From positions 1 through 17,434 of the forward strand of contig CALANM010000211.1 in the NCBI GenBank assembly GCA_937926065.1: a stretch of DNA of 17,434 nucleotides, written 5' to 3'. Position numbers and translations under genes: made by a program. Below the pieces are notes generated by a model, which saw nothing but the letters and a program-made list of their open reading frames with translations, made no database searches and was not told where the DNA came from. Below are positions 13,422 to 17,434 of this stretch, one piece after another; the first letter of the stretch is position 1; each line of letters starts with the position of its first letter. This DNA is from an uncultured Microbacterium sp. (GTDB taxonomy: Bacteria; Actinomycetota; Actinomycetes; Actinomycetales; Microbacteriaceae).

Positions 13422-13433
13422 TGGAACCCACAC
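13419..13433. promoter_or_regulatory. Candidate operator palindrome upstream of acyl-CoA oxidase gene
   Basis: GTGTGG-AAC-CCACAC is a perfect 6+3+6 inverted repeat, the size of a dimeric regulator site. It overlaps the right arm of the hairpin at 13384-13421. No regulator can be named. Confidence 0.3.
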
Positions 13434-13503
13434 CCAGGATTCGCGGGACTCCGTTTCAGGCCCCCGGCGTGAGGGGCAGGAAGAAGCGGATGCCGAGGGG
13501 ACG

Positions 13504-15618
13504 TCAGCCGTGCGCCGTGATGACCTGGAGCACCGCGTCGCCGTACGCCTCACGCTTCTTCGCGCCGATCCCGGTGATGCCGGAGAGGTCGTCGATCGTG
13601 CGCGGACGGCGATCGGCGAGCGCACGCAGCGTCGCGTCGCCGAACACGATGTAGGCAGGAACCCCCTGCTCTCGCGCCTGCTCGGCACGCCACGCACGGA
13701 GCGCCTCGAACAGATCGCGGTCTTCCTCAGCGACGCTCTCGACTGCGGAGGCCTTGCGGGCACGCGTGACCGTCGTGCGACCGAGGACATCGCGCCGCAG
13801 CGGCACCGACTGCTCGCCGCGGAGCACGGGTCCGGCATCCGGCCCCGGCGCCAGCGTGCCGTATTCCCCCTGCGCGACGAGGATGCCGCGGGCCAGCAGC
13901 TGCCGCACGACCGAGCGCCAGTCCTGCTCGCTGAGGTCGTTGCCGATGCCGTAGGTCGCGAGGCGATCGTGCCCCTGCTGGACGATGCGGTCGGTGGTCG
14001 CGCCGCGCAGGATGTCGATGAGGTGACCGGCGCCGAACGCCTGCCCGCGTTCGCGCTGGAGCCGCACGATCGTCGACAGCAGCTTCTGCGCGGGCACGAG
14101 GCCGTCCCACGTCTCGGGCGCTTCGAGGCAGGTGTCGCAGTTGCCGCACGGGCCGGACTCCTGGCCGAAATAGCCGAGGAGGTTCTGCCGACGGCACGCG
14201 ACCGTCTCACACAGGGCGAGCATCGCGTCGAGGTGCTGGCCGAGCCGCATCTTGAACGCACGATCGCCAGGCGACTGGTCGATCATGCGCCGCTGCTGCA
14301 CGACGTCGCCCAGGCCGTAGACCATCCACGCCACCGACGGCTCGCCGTCGCGGCCCGCACGTCCCGTCTCCTGGTAGTAGCCCTCGACCGACTTCGGCAG
14401 GTCGATGTGGGCGACGAAGCGCACGTCGGGCTTGTCGATGCCCATGCCGAACGCGATCGTCGCGACCATGACGACGCCGTCGTCGCGCAGGAAGCGCGCC
14501 TGGTGCTTCGCGCGCACCTCGGCCGGAAGGCCCGCGTGGTACGGCAGCGCGTCGATGCCCTGCGCGCGAAGGTACTCGGCCGTCTGCTCCACCGACTTGC
14601 GGCTGAGTGCGTAGACGATGCCCGCCGCACCGGCGCCCTGCGCGCGCACGAACGACACCAGCTGACGACGCGGGTCGACCTTGGGCTCGATGCGGTACTG
14701 GATGTTGGGACGGTCGAAGCTCGCCACGAAGTGGCGGGCGCTCGGCAGGGAGAGACGCTCGGTGAGCTCCGCGTGCGTCGCACGGGTGGCGGTGGCGGTC
14801 AGCGCCATGCGCGGCACACCCGGGAACCGCTCGCCCAGATCGCCGAGCGCGAGGTAGTCGGGCCGGAAATCGTGGCCCCACTGACTCACACAGTGCGCTT
14901 CGTCGATGGCGATGACGCTCAGCCGGCCCTGCTGCAGAAGGGCCGTGGTGGCGCGCACGCTCAGTCGCTCGGGGGCGACGTAGAGCAGGTCGAGGTCACC
15001 GTCGAGGAACGCCCGCTCGACGCCCGCGCGCTCAGCCGGCGACTGCGTGGAGTTGAGATACGCGGCCCGCACGCCGTTCGCGACGAGCGCGTCGACCTGG
15101 TCGTGCATCAGCGCGATGAGCGGGCTGATCACGAGGCCCGTGCCCGGGCGCACCAGCGCCGGCACCTGGTAGGTGATCGACTTGCCGCCACCCGTCGGCA
15201 TGAGCACGACCGCGTCACCGCCGCCGATGACATGCGCGACGATGTCGGCCTGATCGCCGCGGAAGTCGTCGTAGCCGAAGACCTCCTTGAGCACCGCGCG
15301 AGGGTCCGACCCGGTGAAGTCACGGCGTGCAAGCGACAGCACGGATGCCGCGACCGGCGGCGTCGACGAGGGACCCGTTGCGTGCCCCGCGCCGGCAGCG
15401 GTCGACCGGGTCGCACGCGCGAGGGCGGCGCCGTAGCCGTCGAACGCCGGATCGGGCGGCGGCGCGTACTCGTCGTCGGGCGGCGGCGCCATCTCGTCGG
15501 GATCCCACACGAGATCGGCGTAGGGATCGTTGCTCCAGCCGCCGTCACTCACCCGCTCAACGATAGCCGCGGCATCCGACAACGGCTCCGCGATGTCCAC
15601 ACGAGCAGTCAGCACCAC
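13504..15618 (-). CDS. recQ: ATP-dependent DNA helicase RecQ
   Basis: A 3'-5' superfamily II DNA helicase used in recombination repair. By residue from the 15618 start: an Asp/Pro-rich N-terminal extension (1-100), Walker A LMPTGGGKS (139-147), DEAH (239-242), TATATRA motif III (275-281), the QETGRAGRDGE motif VI (416-426), RecQ zinc-site Cys C475, C491, C494 and C497 (CGNCDTC), winged-helix region about 500-600, and an HRDC domain about 630-704. It is longer than the ~610 of the E. coli enzyme because of the N-terminal extension. The start is uncertain: GTG at 15618 overlaps the DUF1697 gene by 10 bases with no good ribosome site, and GTG at 15552 (682 residues) is equally plausible. It probably shares a transcript with DUF1697 upstream. 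Confidence 0.95.
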   Translation of the reverse strand: MVLTARVDIAEPLSDAAAIVERVSDGGWSNDPYADLVWDPDEMAPPPDDEYAPPPDPAFDGYGAALARATRSTAAGAGHATGPSSTPPVAASVLSLARRDFTGSDPRAVLKEVFGYDDFRGDQADIVAHVIGGGDAVVLMPTGGGKSITYQVPALVRPGTGLVISPLIALMHDQVDALVANGVRAAYLNSTQSPAERAGVERAFLDGDLDLLYVAPERLSVRATTALLQQGRLSVIAIDEAHCVSQWGHDFRPDYLALGDLGERFPGVPRMALTATATRATHAELTERLSLPSARHFVASFDRPNIQYRIEPKVDPRRQLVSFVRAQGAGAAGIVYALSRKSVEQTAEYLRAQGIDALPYHAGLPAEVRAKHQARFLRDDGVVMVATIAFGMGIDKPDVRFVAHIDLPKSVEGYYQETGRAGRDGEPSVAWMVYGLGDVVQQRRMIDQSPGDRAFKMRLGQHLDAMLALCETVACRRQNLLGYFGQESGPCGNCDTCLEAPETWDGLVPAQKLLSTIVRLQRERGQAFGAGHLIDILRGATTDRIVQQGHDRLATYGIGNDLSEQDWRSVVRQLLARGILVAQGEYGTLAPGPDAGPVLRGEQSVPLRRDVLGRTTVTRARKASAVESVAEEDRDLFEALRAWRAEQAREQGVPAYIVFGDATLRALADRRPRTIDDLSGITGIGAKKREAYGDAVLQVITAHG

Positions 15619-16145
15619 TTCTCGGCGAGCGTGCGCATGACCGTGATGTTGCGGTTGGTCGCCACCCCGAGCAGCTTGACGGCCCCCAGCGGGTCGACGC
15701 GCCCCTCCTGGTATCCGGGGCGCAGCAGCGCGTGTGCCACCCGCCCGCGAATGACCATCTCGCCCTTGTCGTTCGCCGCCTCGGCGACCCCACGCAGCGC
15801 CTCGTCGGTGGGCTCGTCCTTCATGAGATAGACGTAGTGACGCGCGAGGCCCGGATGCGCGGCATGGATCACCTCCGCCTCCGCGGCCGCCGCCGCGAAC
15901 TCCGCCGCCGAGAAGACGATCGTGGGCACCTCGAATCCGCGATCACGGAGAAACGCCTCTTCCAGCAGCGCCTCGATCTTCGGTCGCGACCGCAGTCGCG
16001 AGTCGAAGCGCACGTTGCCCGTGTTGATGTGGGTGCGCACGTCTTCGAAGCCCAGGCCGCTCACGACCCGCTGGATGTCCGCCTGCGGGAAGACCCGCTT
16101 CGCACCGAGATTGATGGCTCGAAGGAACGCGAGATAGGTGGGCAT
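15609..16145 (-). CDS. DUF1697 domain protein
   Basis: A 178-residue single-domain protein with the DUF1697 hallmarks: opening TYLAFLRAINLGAKR, then THINTGNVRFDS, and a C-terminal VDPLGAVKLLGVATNRNITVMRTLAE where 'TNRN..T...L' is characteristic. The molecular function of the family is unknown. The start is ATG at 16145, placing the conserved motif at the N-terminus; a longer frame to 16178 adds 11 unsupported residues. The ribosome site is weak (TGGGG). It overlaps the longest recQ frame by 10 bases and follows the DUF3516 helicase by 51 bases, so the three genes may be cotranscribed. Confidence 0.88.
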   Translation of the reverse strand: MPTYLAFLRAINLGAKRVFPQADIQRVVSGLGFEDVRTHINTGNVRFDSRLRSRPKIEALLEEAFLRDRGFEVPTIVFSAAEFAAAAAEAEVIHAAHPGLARHYVYLMKDEPTDEALRGVAEAANDKGEMVIRGRVAHALLRPGYQEGRVDPLGAVKLLGVATNRNITVMRTLAEKWC

Positions 16146-16196
16146 CGCCCCAGTCTGCCTGCGGCATCCGACAGACACGACCCCTCCGCGCGCCCC

Positions 16197-17434
16197 TCAG
16201 TCGAGTCGCGTCACCTCGACGACGCGCACGACCGCCGTCCCCTCCTCGACGGATGCCGCGAGATCCACCTCGCCACGGATGCGCCAGTCGTGGTGGCCCT
16301 CAGGGTCGTCGATCGTCTGCTCGACGCGCCACACGTCGGCATCCTCCTCGATCGTGAGCAGCCGCGGCGACCGGGCCGGACCGCCCGTGAGGATCTCGTC
16401 GTGCTCGTCGTAATACCGGTCGAGCGCCGCCGGCCAGTCCGCGTCGGGATCGAGCTCCGTGAGCGCGTCATCGTCCTGACGAGCGGCGAGCTGCACGCGG
16501 CGGAACATCTCGTTGCGCACCAGCACCGTGAACGCGCGACGGTTCGTGAGCACCGACGGCGGTGCCGGCGGCACGACCGGCGCGTCGTCGGCGGCCGCGG
16601 CCGACGGGTCGATGAGGGTCGCCCACTCGTCGACGAGGCTCGAGTCGACCTGCCGCACGAGCTCGCCGAGCCACTCGATGATGTCGAGCAGCTCGTCGGT
16701 GCGCGCCTCGGCGGGAACCGTCTGCCGGATCGCGCGATACGCGTCGCTCAGGTAGCGGAGCACGAGACCCTCAGACCGGCCGAGCTGGTAGAAGGCGACG
16801 TACTCTCCGAACGACATCGCCCGCTCGAACATGTCCCGCACGACCGACTTCGGACTCAGCGCGAAGTCGCGGACCCACGGCTGACTCGACGCGAACGTCT
16901 CGAACGCCTGCGCCAGCAGCTCGTCGAGCGGCTTCGGCCACGTGATCTCCTCGAGCAGCTCCATGCGCTGCTCGTACTCGACGCCCTCCTGCTTCATCGC
17001 CGCGACCGCCTCGCCGCGCGCACGGTACTCCTGCTGACTGAGGATCGCACGAGGATCGTCGAGCGTCGCCTCGATGATGCTGACGACGTCGAGCGCGTAG
17101 TGGCCGGTGCCGACGGTCGAGCCCACCGGTCCCGTGCCGTCGGCCTCAGGATCGAGCAGCTCGATCGCGGCGAGCGCGAACGGCGACAGCGGCTGATTGA
17201 GCGCGAAGTTCGGCTGCAGGTCGACCGTCAGACGGATGCCGTCGGCATCCGACACCACGACGCCGGCCGCGACGAGGGTGCGGAAGATCGCGATCGCCCG
17301 TCGCGCCAGCTCATACTTGCGCGCGCGGGACTGATGATTGTCAAACACCAGAGAGCGGACATTGCCGAACACGTCGCCGCCGCGGCCGATGACGTTGATG
17401 AGCATCGCGGCCGTCAGCTGCAGGTGCGGCTCCA
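16197..17434 (-). CDS. DUF3516-containing superfamily II helicase, C-terminal part
   Basis: The visible 412 codons are open through the right edge, so the N-terminal part, including the DEAD/DEAH helicase core, lies outside. The sequence matches the DUF3516 C-terminal domain of large actinobacterial SF2 (Ski2/Lhr-like) helicases: LTVDLQPNFALNQPLSPFALAA, the ALDVVSIIEATLDDPRAIL block, EGLVLRYLSDAYRAIRQTVP, EWLGELVRQVDSSLVDEW and the DDPEGHHDWRIRGEVDLAAS ending. These helicases act on RNA or DNA; the precise role is unknown. An Ala/Pro-rich linker lies near 16590 in the DNA. The stop is TGA at 16199-16197. It heads the DUF1697-recQ cluster on the minus strand. Confidence 0.9.
   Translation of the reverse strand, partial: EPHLQLTAAMLINVIGRGGDVFGNVRSLVFDNHQSRARKYELARRAIAIFRTLVAAGVVVSDADGIRLTVDLQPNFALNQPLSPFALAAIELLDPEADGTGPVGSTVGTGHYALDVVSIIEATLDDPRAILSQQEYRARGEAVAAMKQEGVEYEQRMELLEEITWPKPLDELLAQAFETFASSQPWVRDFALSPKSVVRDMFERAMSFGEYVAFYQLGRSEGLVLRYLSDAYRAIRQTVPAEARTDELLDIIEWLGELVRQVDSSLVDEWATLIDPSAAAADDAPVVPPAPPSVLTNRRAFTVLVRNEMFRRVQLAARQDDDALTELDPDADWPAALDRYYDEHDEILTGGPARSPRLLTIEEDADVWRVEQTIDDPEGHHDWRIRGEVDLAASVEEGTAVVRVVEVTRLD

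Larger units (their letters stand above)
13295..13503. other. Intergenic region with competing inverted repeats
   Basis: No gene. It contains a bulged hairpin at 13384-13421 and an overlapping palindrome GTGTGGAACCCACAC at 13419-13433 that share bases and so exclude each other as RNA structures. Either could serve as recQ terminator, acyl-CoA oxidase leader structure or protein-binding site. No -35/-10 pair could be assigned with confidence. Confidence 0.4.
10623..17251. repeat. Dispersed 9-mer CGGATGCCG, nine copies
   Basis: Exact copies of CGGATGCCG or its complement CGGCATCCG start at 10623, 11854, 13833, 15342, 15570, 16162, 16250, 17233 and 17243, in both orientations, inside and between genes. 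The last two sit face to face one base apart, giving a palindrome. I found none between 1 and 10622. A rough composition estimate predicts less than one copy in the whole window. Confidence 0.7.

Noticed and set aside
13372..15831. Long plus-strand open frame (819 codons) antisense to recQ
   Set aside because: Composition is Arg/His/Asp-rich and without motifs; the opposite strand encodes an unmistakable RecQ.
1..17434. tRNA, rRNA, CRISPR arrays, insertion sequences, attachment sites
   Set aside because: No cloverleaf, spaced direct repeats, transposase or integrase motifs were found on either strand by reading.

Overview
This is a GC-rich window (estimated high 60s % GC on the right, visibly lower and more mixed in the leftmost ~4.7 kb). 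It comes from an actinobacterium, most probably a Microbacterium-like member of the Microbacteriaceae. That placement is an inference from base composition, GTG starts and gene content (RecQ with an N-terminal extension, a DUF3516 helicase, zinc-snap Tag glycosylase, FBP/EF-G-binding protein, CPBP proteins). No rRNA, tRNA, CRISPR array, IS element or phage gene was seen.

Left accessory block (about 1-4.6 kb). Reading leftward on the minus strand: a CPBP-family membrane protein (3909-2974), a small basic protein (2813-2565), then a tight SRPBCC - TetR - CPBP operon (2517-777) and a YrdB/DUF2568 membrane protein (625-269). Reading right is an FBP (FusB-like, EF-G-binding) protein at 4124-4612. 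The strongest non-coding signal is a pair of 15-bp palindromes with consensus GCTAACNNTRTTAGC. It occurs twice, with the same 23-bp centre-to-centre distance each time. One pair is wrapped around the -10 element of the SRPBCC-TetR-CPBP promoter. The other lies between the divergent CPBP and FBP genes. The simplest reading is one TetR-controlled regulon of two CPBP proteins, an SRPBCC protein and an FBP protein.

Middle block (4.6-10.5 kb). A short UvrA-like ABC ATPase (7246-4895, UvrA2/DrrC type without a UvrB-binding region) diverges from a four-gene operon. That operon starts with a 33-residue microprotein that is almost entirely a signal peptide. Two FtsX-like permease halves and a MacB-like ATPase follow. 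All three junctions are 4-nt start/stop overlaps, so the microprotein appears translationally built into the transporter operon.

Right block (10.5-17.4 kb), all minus strand and core-genome-like: Tag (3-methyladenine glycosylase I), a 701-residue acyl-CoA oxidase/dehydrogenase, RecQ helicase, a DUF1697 protein, and the C-terminal part of a DUF3516 superfamily II helicase cut by the right edge. The 9-mer CGGATGCCG (either strand) occurs nine times here and not once in the left 10.6 kb. I read this as a lineage-specific oligomer, and its absence on the left is consistent with that part being acquired or more recent.
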